NCBI RefSeq assembly: GCF_007827695.1
Contig: NZ_VITA01000020.1
Span: forward strand, 31,497 to 95,496
Origin: Sinorhizobium medicae
GTDB taxonomy: Bacteria; Pseudomonadota; Alphaproteobacteria; Rhizobiales; Rhizobiaceae
Direction: 5' to 3'
Length of the DNA stretch: 64,000 nucleotides
Position numbers and translations under genes: made by a program. Positions within the stretch are counted from its first letter, which is position 1. Every line of letters starts with the position of its first letter. The notes under the pieces were generated by a model that was given only the letters and a program-made list of their open reading frames with translations, had not been told where the DNA came from and did not search any database. This document shows, piece after piece, positions 24,452 through 33,426 of this stretch.

Positions 24452-26680
24452 ATGAAGCACGAACATCACGGCCATCATGCTCACGATGATCATCATCAAG
24501 AGCATGACCATGAGCACCACCATCAGGTGGCAGAGAAGCAAGTACCTCCTCCGGGCATGCTGGGGGAAGGCGTCATCTACACCTGCCCGATGCATCCGCA
24601 GGTGAGGCAGATCGGCCCCGGCAACTGCCCGATCTGCGGCATGGCACTGGAGCCGGAAGTGGCGACCCTGGGAACGGGTCCAAGTCCGGAACTGGTGGAC
24701 ATGAGCCGACGGTTCTGGATTGGCCTCGTCCTCAGCATCCCGGTCCTTGCCTTGGAGATGGGTGGCCATCTCACGAATCTCCACATGATACTGGGGCCAC
24801 AGACGTCGAACTGGCTGCAGATGGTACTCGCGACACCGGTTGTCCTCTGGGCGGGCTGGCCGTTCTTTGAACGGGGTTGGAAGTCCCTGGTGACCCGTCA
24901 TTTGAACATGTTCACCCTGATTGCGATGGGGACGGGTGCCGCCTGGATTTACAGCGTCGTTGCAACGGTTGCGCCAGGCGTCTTTCCCGACACGTTCCGC
25001 GCGGAAGAAGGTTCAGTCGCCGTCTACTTCGAGGCGGCCGCCGTCATCACCGTCCTGGTCCTGCTCGGGCAGGTTCTGGAACTGAGGGCACGCGAACAGA
25101 CAGGCGGGGCGATCCGCGCGCTTCTCGATCTGGCACCAAAGACGGCGCGTCGGGTTCTTGCGGATGGGACGGACGAGGATGTCGGTCTTGACGCCGTGGC
25201 CGTCGGCGACCGCCTCCGGGTTCGACCGGGAGAGAAAGTTCCTGTTGATGGTGTGCTTCTGGAGGGCCGCAGCTCTGTGGACGAATCCATGATCACCGGC
25301 GAGTCGATGCCGGTCACCAAGGAGGTCGGGTCGACGCTCATCGGCGGCACCATGAACCAGACCGGTGGCTTCATCATGGAGGCGGGCAAGGTCGGACGCG
25401 ACACGATGCTCTCCCAGATTGTTCGCATGGTCGCGGACGCCCAACGCTCTCGCGCACCCATCCAGCGCCTCGCAGATGAGGTCTCGGGATGGTTCGTTCC
25501 GGTCGTCATTGTGGTTGCGCTCGTCGCCTTTGCCGCCTGGATGATCTATGGGCCTGAGCCTCGCTTCGCCCACGGCCTGGTGGCAGCCGTCGCCGTTCTT
25601 ATCATTGCCTGCCCCTGTGCCCTGGGGCTTGCGACACCTATGTCGATCATGGTCGGTGTCGGTCGGGGAGCTAGTCTCGGCGTACTGATCAAGAACGCGG
25701 AGGCACTGGAGCGCTTCGAAAAGGTCGACACGCTCGTGGTCGACAAGACCGGAACCCTGACAGAGGGACGGCCCAAGGTCACGGCCATTGCACCAGCGGA
25801 AGGCATCTCCGAAGACGAGCTGCTGCGGCTGGCCGCCACGGTCGAACGCTCAAGCGAACATCCGCTGGCGCTCGCGATTGTCAATGCGGCAGGTGAGCGT
25901 AGCATCGCCCTGGGAGATGCCATCGATTTCGACAGCCCTGTGGGCAAGGGAGTGACGGGGACGGTCGATGGAAAGCGGCTGATCCTCGGCAGTCACCGCA
26001 TCATGGGGGAAGAGGGTGTCGACGTCAGCGCCATGACCGCGAAGGCGGAAGAGCTGCGCAACGAAGGCGCTACCGTCATATTCACCGCCATCGATGGCAG
26101 GCTGGCCGGTCTGTTTGCTATCGCCGATCCCATCAAGCCGACGACACCGGATGCGGTAAAGGCGCTCGTCGAAGACGGTGTTCGGGTCGTGATGCTGACG
26201 GGCGACAACAAGACGACTGCTCATGCAGTCGCGCGACGCCTCGGGATTACCGAGGTGGAGGCGGAAGTCCTGCCCGAGGACAAGAGCAAGATCGTCTCGC
26301 GCCTGCGCAGTGAAGGCAGGATCGTCGCCATGGCGGGCGATGGTGTGAATGATGCTCCCGCGCTTGCGGCGGCCGATGTCGGCGTGGCTATGGGAACGGG
26401 AACCGACGTCGCCATCGAAAGCGCGGGCGTCACCCTCCTGAAGGGAGACCTGCAGGGCATTGTCCGGGCGCGGCAGATGAGCCGCGCCACGATGAGCAAC
26501 ATCAGGCAGAACCTCTTCTTCGCCTTCATCTACAATGCTGCAGGCGTGCCTGTCGCGGCGGGCGTCCTCTACCCTGTCTTTGGTCTGCTGCTCTCACCGA
26601 TCATCGCGGCGGCGGCAATGGCATTGTCTTCGGTCAGTGTGATCGCCAACTCTCTCAGGTTGAGGAGCATGAAGATATGA
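24452..26680 (+). CDS. copA: Copper-exporting P1B-type ATPase
   Basis: This is a 742-residue P-type ATPase. It has a His-rich N-terminus (residues 2-24), then a YHS-like heavy-metal-binding unit with CPMHP (Cys45) and CPIC (Cys59, Cys62) instead of an HMA domain. The membrane CPC motif ([12 protein letters not shown]), phosphorylation site DKTGT, TGDN and [10 protein letters not shown] are all present. It should export Cu(I) from the cytoplasm. It overlaps the next gene by four bases. The N-terminal design is typical of copper pumps found near Cu oxidases in proteobacteria. Confidence 0.94.
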   Translation: MKHEHHGHHAHDDHHQEHDHEHHHQVAEKQVPPPGMLGEGVIYTCPMHPQVRQIGPGNCPICGMALEPEVATLGTGPSPELVDMSRRFWIGLVLSIPVLALEMGGHLTNLHMILGPQTSNWLQMVLATPVVLWAGWPFFERGWKSLVTRHLNMFTLIAMGTGAAWIYSVVATVAPGVFPDTFRAEEGSVAVYFEAAAVITVLVLLGQVLELRAREQTGGAIRALLDLAPKTARRVLADGTDEDVGLDAVAVGDRLRVRPGEKVPVDGVLLEGRSSVDESMITGESMPVTKEVGSTLIGGTMNQTGGFIMEAGKVGRDTMLSQIVRMVADAQRSRAPIQRLADEVSGWFVPVVIVVALVAFAAWMIYGPEPRFAHGLVAAVAVLIIACPCALGLATPMSIMVGVGRGASLGVLIKNAEALERFEKVDTLVVDKTGTLTEGRPKVTAIAPAEGISEDELLRLAATVERSSEHPLALAIVNAAGERSIALGDAIDFDSPVGKGVTGTVDGKRLILGSHRIMGEEGVDVSAMTAKAEELRNEGATVIFTAIDGRLAGLFAIADPIKPTTPDAVKALVEDGVRVVMLTGDNKTTAHAVARRLGITEVEAEVLPEDKSKIVSRLRSEGRIVAMAGDGVNDAPALAAADVGVAMGTGTDVAIESAGVTLLKGDLQGIVRARQMSRATMSNIRQNLFFAFIYNAAGVPVAAGVLYPVFGLLLSPIIAAAAMALSSVSVIANSLRLRSMKI

Positions 26681-26862
26681 CGGTCAACCGCACGCTCCTG
26701 CTGATGGGCGCATCCCTGGCCCTGATCCTGGTGTTCTACATCCTTCGTGAGCACTGGGGGCACGTTCTGGGCTACGCCCCCTACCTGATCCTGCTGGCCT
26801 GCCCACTGATGCACCTGTTTCATCGACATGGCGGTCACGGCCACAAGGATCACCGGTCGTGA
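26677..26862 (+). CDS. DUF2933 small membrane protein
   Basis: This 61-residue protein has two hydrophobic helices with [28 protein letters not shown], the DUF2933 signature, and ends in a His-rich tail (HGGHGHKDH). It is found with copper pumps and may help metal handling at the membrane. Its start overlaps the copA stop and its stop overlaps the next start. Confidence 0.85.
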   Translation: MTVNRTLLLMGASLALILVFYILREHWGHVLGYAPYLILLACPLMHLFHRHGGHGHKDHRS

Positions 26863-27362
26863 CCTACCAGCGGTCGGCATCGAGCACTGTAGCCTTGTCG
26901 GCATTAGCCGAACGGGTTTTCGAGTTGCTCGACAATCCGGCCTTCCTCGGTGCGCACATGGAAGAGCCCTCAGTCATGATGCTGGGGGCTTCCATGAAGT
27001 ACAACTTTGACGAAGCGGAAGGACGTGCCGTCGGCTCTGTCATTAGAATGAGGGGGCTGATACTCGACCGGGCGCTCTCCGTGGAGGAAGTCGTGACGGA
27101 ACGACATCCTCCGCTCTCAAAGACTTGGGAGACGCGCGGAACGGTGCGTCTCCTCGTCATCGGTTCCTACCGTATGGGATTCAGGATCAGTCCCGCCAGA
27201 TCGGTATGCAGCCTGAACGTCAGGATCGAGTACAACCTGCCCACCCGTCTCCCCGATAGGCTGCTGGGGCGCTTGCTGGGCGGGTTCTACGCCAACTGGT
27301 GCGTGACGAAGATGACCGCCGGAGCGATTGCGCATTTCCGCCCCGCTCCGCAGACGCCGTAG
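26859..27362 (+). CDS. SRPBCC-like protein of the copper operon
   Basis: This 167-residue protein has an N-terminal strand followed by ALAERVFELLDNPAFLGAHM and long beta segments, which fits the SRPBCC/polyketide-cyclase fold of small ligand-binding proteins. It has one C-terminal amphipathic helix. No ligand can be named. It is translationally coupled to the DUF2933 gene and is the last gene of the FNR-linked operon before nirK. Confidence 0.65.
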   Translation: MTYQRSASSTVALSALAERVFELLDNPAFLGAHMEEPSVMMLGASMKYNFDEAEGRAVGSVIRMRGLILDRALSVEEVVTERHPPLSKTWETRGTVRLLVIGSYRMGFRISPARSVCSLNVRIEYNLPTRLPDRLLGRLLGGFYANWCVTKMTAGAIAHFRPAPQTP

Positions 27363-27414
27363 GCTCGAACCCGACACCTGCAGGCGATCACGAAGACGCG
27401 AGCGAAGCTTCTAT

Positions 27415-27428
27415 TTGCGGCATCGCAA
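27415..27428. promoter_or_regulatory. NnrR/DNR-type box before nirK
   Basis: TTGCG-GCAT-CGCAA is a perfect inverted repeat of the NnrR/DNR-type FNR-family site, 65 bases before the nirK start. It differs from the FNR-type box at 22480 by G/C at the inner position, so two different regulators may act. Confidence 0.7.
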
Positions 27429-27493
27429 GGATGCTCCGACGGACGCAGTGTCCAATAATAGGCAACGCAGACATAAATAGCAGGACCAGAATT

Positions 27494-28567
27494 ATGACCA
27501 GTAGAACACTCTTCCGCGCCGCCGTCGTCGTCGCACTCCTGTCGGCGACGGCAATGCCGGTGCTGGCCGACGCCACCCACAACCATCCGGCGGCGAACGG
27601 GACAGCTGCCGCTCCCCTCGATATCGTACGGGCGGCGACAGACCTTGCTCAGCCAGTAGGTGCGAGGGGTCCGGAAACGATCAAGGTGAAGCTCGACACG
27701 GTCGAAGTTACTGGCAGCCTGGCGGACGGCGCGACCTACCACTACTGGACCTTCAACAGGAAGGTTCCAGGCCCCTTCGTCCGAGCAAGAGTCGGCGACA
27801 CCGTCGAAGTTGAACTAACCAACCTTGCCGATAGCAGTGAACGCCACAGCGTGGACTTCCATGCGGTCACGGGACCGGGAGGCGGAGCGGAGGCGACGGA
27901 CGCTGCACCGGGAGAAACGAAAGGCTTCAGCTTCAAAGCACTGAAGCCGGGCCTTTACGTTTACCACTGCGCTGTACCGATGGCCGCCCACCATATTGCC
28001 AACGGCATGTATGGTCTGATCCTGGTGGAACCGGAAGGTGGTCTTCCTCCGGTGGACCGCGAATTCTACGTGATGCAAGGCGAGGTTTATACGGCGCAGG
28101 CCTATGGCACGAAGGGCAAGCTGACGGAGAGCCTGGACAGGCTGATGGACGAGACGCCGGAATATTATGTGTTCAACGGTGCAGCCAATGCGCTGACCGG
28201 CGACAATGCGTTGACCGCAAAGGTCGGCGAGACTGTTCGCATCTACTTCGGTGTCGGCGGCCCCAACAAGACGTCGAGCTTCCACGTGATCGGCGAAATC
28301 TTCGACAAGGTGTATCAGCTCGCGTCGCTGACGACGGAGCCGCTGACCGACGTGCAGACCATCACGGTTCCGCCCGGCGGAGCTGCGGTGGTCGACATGA
28401 CGATGGACGTTCCGGGGGAGTACGTGCTGGTGGACCATGCTCTGTCACGGGCAGCCCGTGGCCTGGTGGGCAAGCTGGTCGTCAAGGGAGACGAGCGGAC
28501 CGAGGTCTTCAAGGCAGCAACGACACGCACTGCTCAGGCGGAACATGGTAAGCACGAGACGCACTGA
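27494..28567 (+). CDS. nirK: Copper-containing nitrite reductase NirK
   Basis: This 357-residue periplasmic enzyme reduces nitrite to nitric oxide. It has a signal peptide (cut near VLADATH). Predicted type 1 copper ligands are His118, Cys159, His167 and Met172; type 2 ligands are His123, His158 and a His in SSFHVIGEIFD. HIANGMYGLILVEP is typical of class II NirK. No nirV, nor or nos genes are in the window, so only one denitrification step is visible. It follows a copper operon, which would supply or buffer the metal. Confidence 0.95.
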   Translation: MTSRTLFRAAVVVALLSATAMPVLADATHNHPAANGTAAAPLDIVRAATDLAQPVGARGPETIKVKLDTVEVTGSLADGATYHYWTFNRKVPGPFVRARVGDTVEVELTNLADSSERHSVDFHAVTGPGGGAEATDAAPGETKGFSFKALKPGLYVYHCAVPMAAHHIANGMYGLILVEPEGGLPPVDREFYVMQGEVYTAQAYGTKGKLTESLDRLMDETPEYYVFNGAANALTGDNALTAKVGETVRIYFGVGGPNKTSSFHVIGEIFDKVYQLASLTTEPLTDVQTITVPPGGAAVVDMTMDVPGEYVLVDHALSRAARGLVGKLVVKGDERTEVFKAATTRTAQAEHGKHETH

Positions 28568-28580
28568 TCGGCACAGCGCA

Positions 28581-28613
28581 GGAGGCGGGCTGCAGAAAGC
28601 CGCTCCCGCCTCC
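28581..28613. terminator. Terminator hairpin after nirK
   Basis: GGAGGCGGG and CCCGCCTCC form a perfect 9-bp stem 14 bases after the nirK stop, with a 15-base loop. Confidence 0.6.
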
Positions 28614-28661
28614 AGCGTTTGCACGTTTCAGCCAGAGTGCTTCAAGCAATCACGTGCCGCG

Positions 28662-29165
28662 CTAGCCGCCGCACTGATAGTAACCTGAATATCCCACGCG
28701 CAGGCTCTCACCAATCGCGAATACCATGTCGGCTTCCACCTTCTCTCCCGCTTGGACCTCATCGACGGAGAGAGTGACGCTGATGGGCCCAGAGGTCAGG
28801 AAGAGGTTGCCGTCCCCGCCAGCTGGCTGCAGTTCCACAAGGTGAGCGTTCACCTTTAGGACAGCAGTTGTCACGGTAGCGCCCGGTGTTCCCTTGAGGG
28901 CAAGTATCGGCTTTCCAGCACTCGTGTACCTGAACGTGCATTGAGCAGGCGAACCAAGGACTTTGGCGATCTCCGCGTCCACCATCGTCGCGGGGTCGAG
29001 TGTGGGTATGTCAGCGCCAGCTATGGCTTCCTCACCGGAGAGCACGCGGGCAGCCTCTTCAGAACGCGGAGGACTAATGATGTCGTCAGCAGCTTCCCGT
29101 TCGCCACATCCCGACAGGAGACTGGCCGAGGTAAGGAGCAGCAGTGAAAGGAGGGAGTTCTTCAT
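28662..29165 (-). CDS. Lipoprotein of unknown function
   Basis: This 167-residue protein has a signal peptide with lipobox LLSGC (residues 16-20). The mature part is acidic at first (EREAADD, SEEAARV) and then beta rich, with one Cys in QCTFRYTSAGKP and one near the end (YYQCGG) that may pair. I do not recognise it. Its start overlaps the DUF305 stop (TGATG), so both are translated together. It may be a periplasmic metal-related protein by context only. Confidence 0.7.
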   Translation of the reverse strand: MKNSLLSLLLLTSASLLSGCGEREAADDIISPPRSEEAARVLSGEEAIAGADIPTLDPATMVDAEIAKVLGSPAQCTFRYTSAGKPILALKGTPGATVTTAVLKVNAHLVELQPAGGDGNLFLTSGPISVTLSVDEVQAGEKVEADMVFAIGESLRVGYSGYYQCGG

Positions 29166-29569
29166 CAGTCACGCTCCTCCAGGTCCTCGATCAGATACTT
29201 CATCTCTGCGATCTCCCGCTCCTGGGCCTCGATGATCTCGTCGGCCAGCTTTCGAACGCGGGGATCGGAAATCTGCGCACGCTCACTCGTCATGATGGCA
29301 ATCGAATGATGCGGGATCATCGCGCTCATGTATTCGGCGTCGTCGACCGTCACCTGGCTGCGGACGAGCCACAGCGACAACGCGAAGACCGCGACGGACC
29401 CGCCGAAGATGGCCATGTTGAGCATCTGCTTCTTGTACATACCGAGCATGAAGGCGAGCATGATGACCGCCATAGTCGATCCCATGACCAGGGCCATCCA
29501 GGCTCGGGTCTCGCTCCAGAACACATGTTCCAGTGCGTAGGTGTTCAGTAACCGGTGTCCCGCTCCCAC
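29165..29569 (-). CDS. DUF305 family membrane protein
   Basis: This 134-residue protein has two or three N-terminal hydrophobic helices and a C-terminal DUF305 helix bundle with the family motif MIPHHSIAIMTSERA and a run of helical EIIEAQEREIAEMKYLI. The HH pair and nearby Met residues are candidate copper ligands; such proteins are common in copper-resistance clusters. It forms a two-gene unit with the lipoprotein at 28662-29165, facing nirK. Confidence 0.85.
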   Translation of the reverse strand: MGAGHRLLNTYALEHVFWSETRAWMALVMGSTMAVIMLAFMLGMYKKQMLNMAIFGGSVAVFALSLWLVRSQVTVDDAEYMSAMIPHHSIAIMTSERAQISDPRVRKLADEIIEAQEREIAEMKYLIEDLEERD

Positions 29570-29630
29570 GTTGTCCTCGCCGCTCTGATCTGTGATCGCC
29601 TATTCATGGACGAGCAACGGGAGTTTCTCC

Positions 29631-30017
29631 ATGGATACTACATTGGAGTTTCTCACGGCCAGGAAGTCTGGGCGTGAGCCACAGCGGCACTGGCCGGACG
29701 AAGTGAAGGCCCAGATCGTTTCGGAGAGCCTTCGGCCCGGAGCGTTGGTGAATGAAGTTGCAGAACGCCACGGCCTGAAGCCAAACCACCTCTCGACTTG
29801 GCGAACGATGGCACGGCAGGGCAAGCTGGTTCTGCCAGCACCCGAGGATGCGGTGGAGTTCGCGGCGGTTGTCGTCGATCCACCCGTTGCGGAGCCGCCC
29901 CTCAAGAAAGCCAGCCGCCCCGAGATCATCGTCGGCGCTGTCACGATCAGGTTGGAAGAAGGCGCGTCCGCCGCCCGGATCGCCGCTGTCGCGCGTGCCT
30001 GTGCGGTTCCGGCATGA
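29631..30017 (+). CDS. tnpA: IS66 accessory protein TnpA
   Basis: This 128-residue protein has a helix-turn-helix (IVSESLRPGALVNEVAERHGLKPNHLSTW) as in IS66 OrfA/IS3-like first genes, and a C-terminal VTIRLEEGASAARIAAVARA segment that marks IS66 TnpA. The ATG at 29631 follows a GGGAG ribosome site. It overlaps tnpB by four bases. Confidence 0.88.
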   Translation: MDTTLEFLTARKSGREPQRHWPDEVKAQIVSESLRPGALVNEVAERHGLKPNHLSTWRTMARQGKLVLPAPEDAVEFAAVVVDPPVAEPPLKKASRPEIIVGAVTIRLEEGASAARIAAVARACAVPA

Positions 30018-30352
30018 TCTTTCCATCGAACCGGGTTCGGATCATGGTGGCGACCAAGCCCGTCGATTTCCGCAAAGGCCATGATGGACTGGCAGCGCTG
30101 GTCAGAAACGAGTTGCACAAGGACCCGTTTACAGGAACGATCTTCGTATTCCGATCCCGCAAGGCGGACCGATTGAAGCTGATCTATTGGGATGGCAGCG
30201 GTTTGGTGATGGCCTACAAGCGCCTGGAGGAGCATACGTTCACTTGGCCAGACATTCGGGACGGCCTGATGACCTTGGGCCATGCCCAGTTCGAAGCGCT
30301 GTTTGCAGGACTTGATTGGCGTCGAGTCCGCTCCGTGGAGGCAACGAGCTGA
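30014..30352 (+). CDS. tnpB: IS66 Orf2 protein TnpB
   Basis: This 112-residue protein shows the complete IS66 TnpB pattern: VATKPVDFRKGHDGLAALV, GTIFVFRSRKADRLKLIYWDGSG and the C-terminal LFAGLDWRRV. It is intact, but the tnpC partner is gone. Confidence 0.9.
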   Translation: MIFPSNRVRIMVATKPVDFRKGHDGLAALVRNELHKDPFTGTIFVFRSRKADRLKLIYWDGSGLVMAYKRLEEHTFTWPDIRDGLMTLGHAQFEALFAGLDWRRVRSVEATS

Positions 30353-30637
30353 CATGGTCACGTTGTTCATGTCTATGAGGTGCTGACGCAAAGCCTCTAT
30401 GTTGACCTTTGACCAGTCGGTCGTGGGATCGTTCTCCAGCAAAGCGACAATTTCCTGAATGGCCGCGAAAGCGGCCTGCCCAGCTTCGATGGGAAATTCA
30501 CCGTCGTCCGTCATGGCTGCATCGTCCATACCGTGCATGTGTGAGTTCCAGAATGTTCCTGGGCAGGGACGGACGTCGAAAACAGCAATAGAAGAGACAA
30601 AGCGGTAACCGGGAGGTTCATCTGCATTTCCTTTCAT
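30353..30637 (-). pseudogene. Gene truncated by the IS66 remnant
   Basis: The minus-strand frame starting at 30637 codes for about 94 residues with HMHGMDD, then an acidic helix (GQAAFAAIQEIVALLE) and REHL-like RQHLIDMNNVT. After that it runs into the antisense of IS66. The 5' part resembles small proteins of copper clusters that I know only as uncharacterised; the 3' part is lost, as it is not found beyond the IS66 fragment. The remaining long frame (to 29600) is a chimera and not a real protein. Confidence 0.6.
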
Positions 30638-30677
30638 CGATCAAGAACCACCTTGTCATTTCGATGCAAACATTCAC

Positions 30678-31217
30678 ATGATAGCGATCATGTTTCATGA
30701 ACTGATAGAGATGCCCGGAACCGAGCGGGTCTTCGACGAAGGTGCAGTCCTCTTTAGCAGAAACGACGTGGTGTCTTCTCTGATGCTGGTTCTTTCTGGG
30801 GAGGTACGGCTTGTTCGGCATCAGGATGATGGGCGTGCTGTAGTCCTGCAACGTGCCTCGGCAGGTTCGGTCCTGGCGGAAGCTTCGATGTTCAGCGACG
30901 TCTATCATTGTGAGGCCGTGGCAGTTGCTGTGTCCCGGGTTCGCATCATCGAGAGCCGACGGATAAGGTTGAAGTTCGCCAGAGAACCGGATTTTGCAGC
31001 AGCGTGGGCGGCCTATTTAGCTCACGAGATCAGGAACACCCGCATGCGTGCAGAAATCCTTGCGCTGAAGACAGTTGCCGAACGGCTGGATGCCTGGATC
31101 GCATGGCACGAGCAGCTTCCGTCAAAGGGGAAGTGGAGGCAAGTCGCAGAGGAGATCGGCGTGAGTCCGGAGGCGTTTTATCGGGAGCTTGCCAAGCGCT
31201 GCAGCAAGCCGAAATGA
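30678..31217 (+). CDS. Crp/Fnr-family transcription regulator
   Basis: This 179-residue protein has a cyclic-nucleotide-binding-like beta barrel (ERVFDEGAVLFSRNDVVSSLMLVLSGEVRLVRH) and a C-terminal helix-turn-helix (WRQVAEEIGVSPEAFYREL). It lacks the N-terminal cysteine cluster of FNR, so it does not sense oxygen through Fe-S; a NO- or redox-sensing NnrR/DNR-like role is possible. It lies near nirK and the two FNR-type boxes, and may control them. The C-terminal domain departs from the usual ExxSR recognition helix (here E-x-F-Y-R), so its DNA target could differ. Confidence 0.8.
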   Translation: MIAIMFHELIEMPGTERVFDEGAVLFSRNDVVSSLMLVLSGEVRLVRHQDDGRAVVLQRASAGSVLAEASMFSDVYHCEAVAVAVSRVRIIESRRIRLKFAREPDFAAAWAAYLAHEIRNTRMRAEILALKTVAERLDAWIAWHEQLPSKGKWRQVAEEIGVSPEAFYRELAKRCSKPK

Positions 31218-31692
31218 ATCTAAGGAGTTGGTGGCTGTGCGGCTCGGGAGCATATCCAGTAGACCTGCGGCTGTGGCGGCAGGCGGCTTAGTTGGAACTC
31301 ACCTCGAAACCCGATGTATGTCCGGCCGATGGCTTGCGCAGTGCTTGCTTTTCTCCTGCTTGTATTGGGAGGCAAGCAACTCCGGTGATGACCGCTTAGG
31401 GCCGAAAGGCGACTTGATCTAACTCACTGAGAGGGGAGAAAGGCGCTCTGCCCTCTCTCCCCCGCAAGCACTAAACCGGTCTCCCCATGCTTCGGCCTGC
31501 GGCCTGCAGCACCGGCCGCATTTCCCTGAAATCCGTCTCGGCCCTCCGGGTGGGTGATCCCCCTCCGGTTTAGCGCTTGTCCCCCTCTCTCCAGCTGTTC
31601 CGCACGAGCTCGGGAGCGGGAGCGGGGCTCCTGCCCTCCCTTCGATTTCGGGAGGTCAAGGAGTGATCGCTTGCGCTTGTGGAGAGGGAAAG
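31218..31692. other. Intergenic region with long inverted repeat
   Basis: No gene is supported. The region is GC rich and contains AAGCACTAAACCGG (31466-31479) and CCGGTTTAGCGCTT (31565-31578), a 14-base inverted repeat with one mismatch and an 85-base loop. CTCTCTCC-rich runs occur near both arms. This is at the border between the copper/denitrification block and the transfer block. Confidence 0.4.
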
Positions 31693-31974
31693 ATGACCGA
31701 AAAGCTTGAGCTGCAACCCAACGAGCCATTGTCCGTGAAGGTCGAACGTCACCGGGCCGTGTACCTGGCGGCTGTCAACGGCGAGGGCGGCGCTGACATG
31801 GATCAAGAAGCGAAGGCACATATGGAAATCATCAGGCACGCGCCGTCAGATCAGGATGAGAGAGATCAGAAGCTACTTTACGTAGCGGGGTATCTAATAG
31901 CCTCCAAGCGGAGCCTAAACCCTGAGGAAATGGAGCTTCTTCTTTCAGGCTCCATCTCACTATCGGGGCATTGA
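31693..31974 (+). CDS. Small cytoplasmic protein of unknown function
   Basis: This 93-residue, mostly helical protein starts at an ATG with GGAGAGGG in front. It is acidic (QPNEPLSVKVERHRA, SDQDERDQKLL, NPEEMELLL) with no signal peptide or membrane segment. It is unrecognised. It stands alone, convergent with the gene at 32001, at the edge of the transfer region, and could be a plasmid regulatory or maintenance protein. That is a guess. Confidence 0.55.
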   Translation: MTEKLELQPNEPLSVKVERHRAVYLAAVNGEGGADMDQEAKAHMEIIRHAPSDQDERDQKLLYVAGYLIASKRSLNPEEMELLLSGSISLSGH

Positions 31975-32000
31975 TGATCAACGGGCATCTGGCCCTGAAA

Positions 32001-32423
32001 TCAGTAGTTGGTGGCAACCCATTCGCCGGATGCAGACTTGGCAAATCCGAGGACGCGATCGAGAGGAGCTGCGTTCGGATTCCTCTTGATGGCCGCAACG
32101 CATGATACGCCTGGACCGCTGGCGCTCTCGACACACTCTCCCAAAGCAAGGGTGACATCGGCTTCACCGCGGCCGGTCCTCAGAGGATTGCGGGCATAAG
32201 CCTTACGGTATGCGGCTAGAGCTTCCTCTTCTGTCGGTATTTCAAGCACAGGGGCCGGAGGTTCGGGAATTAGGGAGGGATTGGCTGCGATAAGGGCCGC
32301 GATCTCCGCATCAGTAGGGGCCCGAACAACCGGCTCTGGCTCCGGCATGATGAGATAAGTACCTCCAGCACCGGCGAGGATGCCGATACCGGCGGCTGCT
32401 ACGATGAGAATGTTGCTTTTCAT
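32001..32423 (-). CDS. Exported or membrane-anchored protein downstream of trbM
   Basis: This 140-residue protein has an N-terminal hydrophobic segment (residues 4-23, ILIVAAAGIGILAGAGGTYL), a Pro/Glu-rich stretch, and a C-terminal part with two cysteines (GECVES, GVSCVAA) that may form a disulfide. It follows trbM after a few bases and is probably a periplasmic or inner-membrane-anchored accessory of the transfer system. I do not recognise the family. A GTG at 32432 is an alternative start. Confidence 0.6.
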   Translation of the reverse strand: MKSNILIVAAAGIGILAGAGGTYLIMPEPEPVVRAPTDAEIAALIAANPSLIPEPPAPVLEIPTEEEALAAYRKAYARNPLRTGRGEADVTLALGECVESASGPGVSCVAAIKRNPNAAPLDRVLGFAKSASGEWVATNY

Positions 32424-32432
32424 GTCATCCAC

Positions 32433-33020
32433 TCAGTCATTCAGGTTGAACCAAGCGCGCTTCTTGATGCCCTTATCGTTCGGAATGTCGAAATAATAAG
32501 GATCCGCGCGGCGAGGGCGGGGCTGAGTGATCTGCACCATGCAGCCATTGTCTCGGTTGAAAACATCATTGTCGTTGTTCTGGTTGATCTGCCGGATCGT
32601 GACACCCTTGCGCTCGTTTTCGCGCTTGTCACCAAATTGGGTGCGGAAGGCGGCACGGTTGCTGCACTGGTTGACGGTCTTCGTGCACTGATCCTTGTCG
32701 TCTCGGCCCAAGAACGACCGATCCCCATCGGTGCGGGAGGAAACGGCGGTCATGCCGGCAGGGCATTCCTCGTAAGGTTCATAGCCCGGTTTGCCGGCTT
32801 TTGCTTCATGGCAGATCGGCCAGGAGAAGCCGGGCTTCGCCATAGCTGATATGAGCCTTTTCATCGGGGGAACGCAGTAGGGGACGCCATGCCATGACGG
32901 GCTTTGTGAGGCTGCGCACAAGAGAACCTGGCAACCCCATGAGGCATCCTCAGCCTTGGCAGATGCTGGAGAGACGGCAAAAGCCGTGAGCCCGACTACG
33001 GCAAAAAACACTGGTTTCAT
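32433..33020 (-). CDS. trbM: TrbM-family conjugal transfer protein
   Basis: This 195-residue exported protein has a signal peptide (cut after SASAKA-ED) and the TrbM pattern with many cysteines: WGCQVLLCAAS, PYCVPPMKRLI, WPICHEA and YEECPAGM. TrbM is a periplasmic accessory of conjugation systems. It belongs to a leftward group of six genes between trbM-like and the virB operon, divergent from virB1. Confidence 0.85.
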   Translation of the reverse strand: MKPVFFAVVGLTAFAVSPASAKAEDASWGCQVLLCAASQSPSWHGVPYCVPPMKRLISAMAKPGFSWPICHEAKAGKPGYEPYEECPAGMTAVSSRTDGDRSFLGRDDKDQCTKTVNQCSNRAAFRTQFGDKRENERKGVTIRQINQNNDNDVFNRDNGCMVQITQPRPRRADPYYFDIPNDKGIKKRAWFNLND

Positions 33021-33021
33021 A

Positions 33022-33426
33022 TCAGGTGTCCCTCTTGATCAATGCTGCTGATATTGCCGGCTCGGAAAAAGGTCTTTCGAGCGGAGTCCTGTATTGGTTG
33101 CGTTCGCCTGCAGCGTAGATGACGGCCGAGATCAGCGCGAAGCACGCAAACCAGGAAATGCCGATGCGATAGAGCAGTGGCTGATTGGGAATGTCCCGAG
33201 AAACCGCGGCGAAGGCTAGGAGCCCGACCAGGTAGCTGTCGAAGGACAAGTGACGCTTGTCGTGGAAAGCCAGCGACAGGATGAGAAGGAAGGCCGCTAG
33301 TAGCGCGTGGATCCACCAGAGTCTCTGCGCCGGGATTATGAGGGCGATCGAGAGGGAGATGGCAAGCAGCAAGCCAGCCAAGGGATCCGTTGCGAGAGAG
33401 TTCGCAATATGTGCGAGGTCTGGCAA
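33022..33426 (-). CDS. Membrane protein of unknown function
   Basis: This 134-residue protein has about four hydrophobic helices (residues 15-33, 37-54, 66-80, 92-106) and an Arg-rich C-terminal tail. It lies directly between trbM and the TNase-like genes in the same direction, with only one base to the next gene. Entry exclusion or pilus assembly is a possibility, but nothing in the sequence shows it. Confidence 0.6.
   Translation of the reverse strand: MPDLAHIANSLATDPLAGLLLAISLSIALIIPAQRLWWIHALLAAFLLILSLAFHDKRHLSFDSYLVGLLAFAAVSRDIPNQPLLYRIGISWFACFALISAVIYAAGERNQYRTPLERPFSEPAISAALIKRDT

Larger units (their letters stand above)
29590..30355 (+). mobile_element. IS66-family remnant (tnpA and tnpB only)
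   Basis: Two overlapping IS66 accessory genes are present but the large tnpC transposase gene is missing: the sequence leaves IS66 coding about 3 bases after the tnpB stop and continues as a truncated, unrelated gene. I see no terminal inverted repeats, so the boundaries are approximate. The element cannot move on its own. Confidence 0.75.

Noticed and set aside
29600..30637. 345-residue minus-strand frame
   Set aside because: Chimera of a truncated gene and the antisense of IS66 tnpA and tnpB; no function as a whole.
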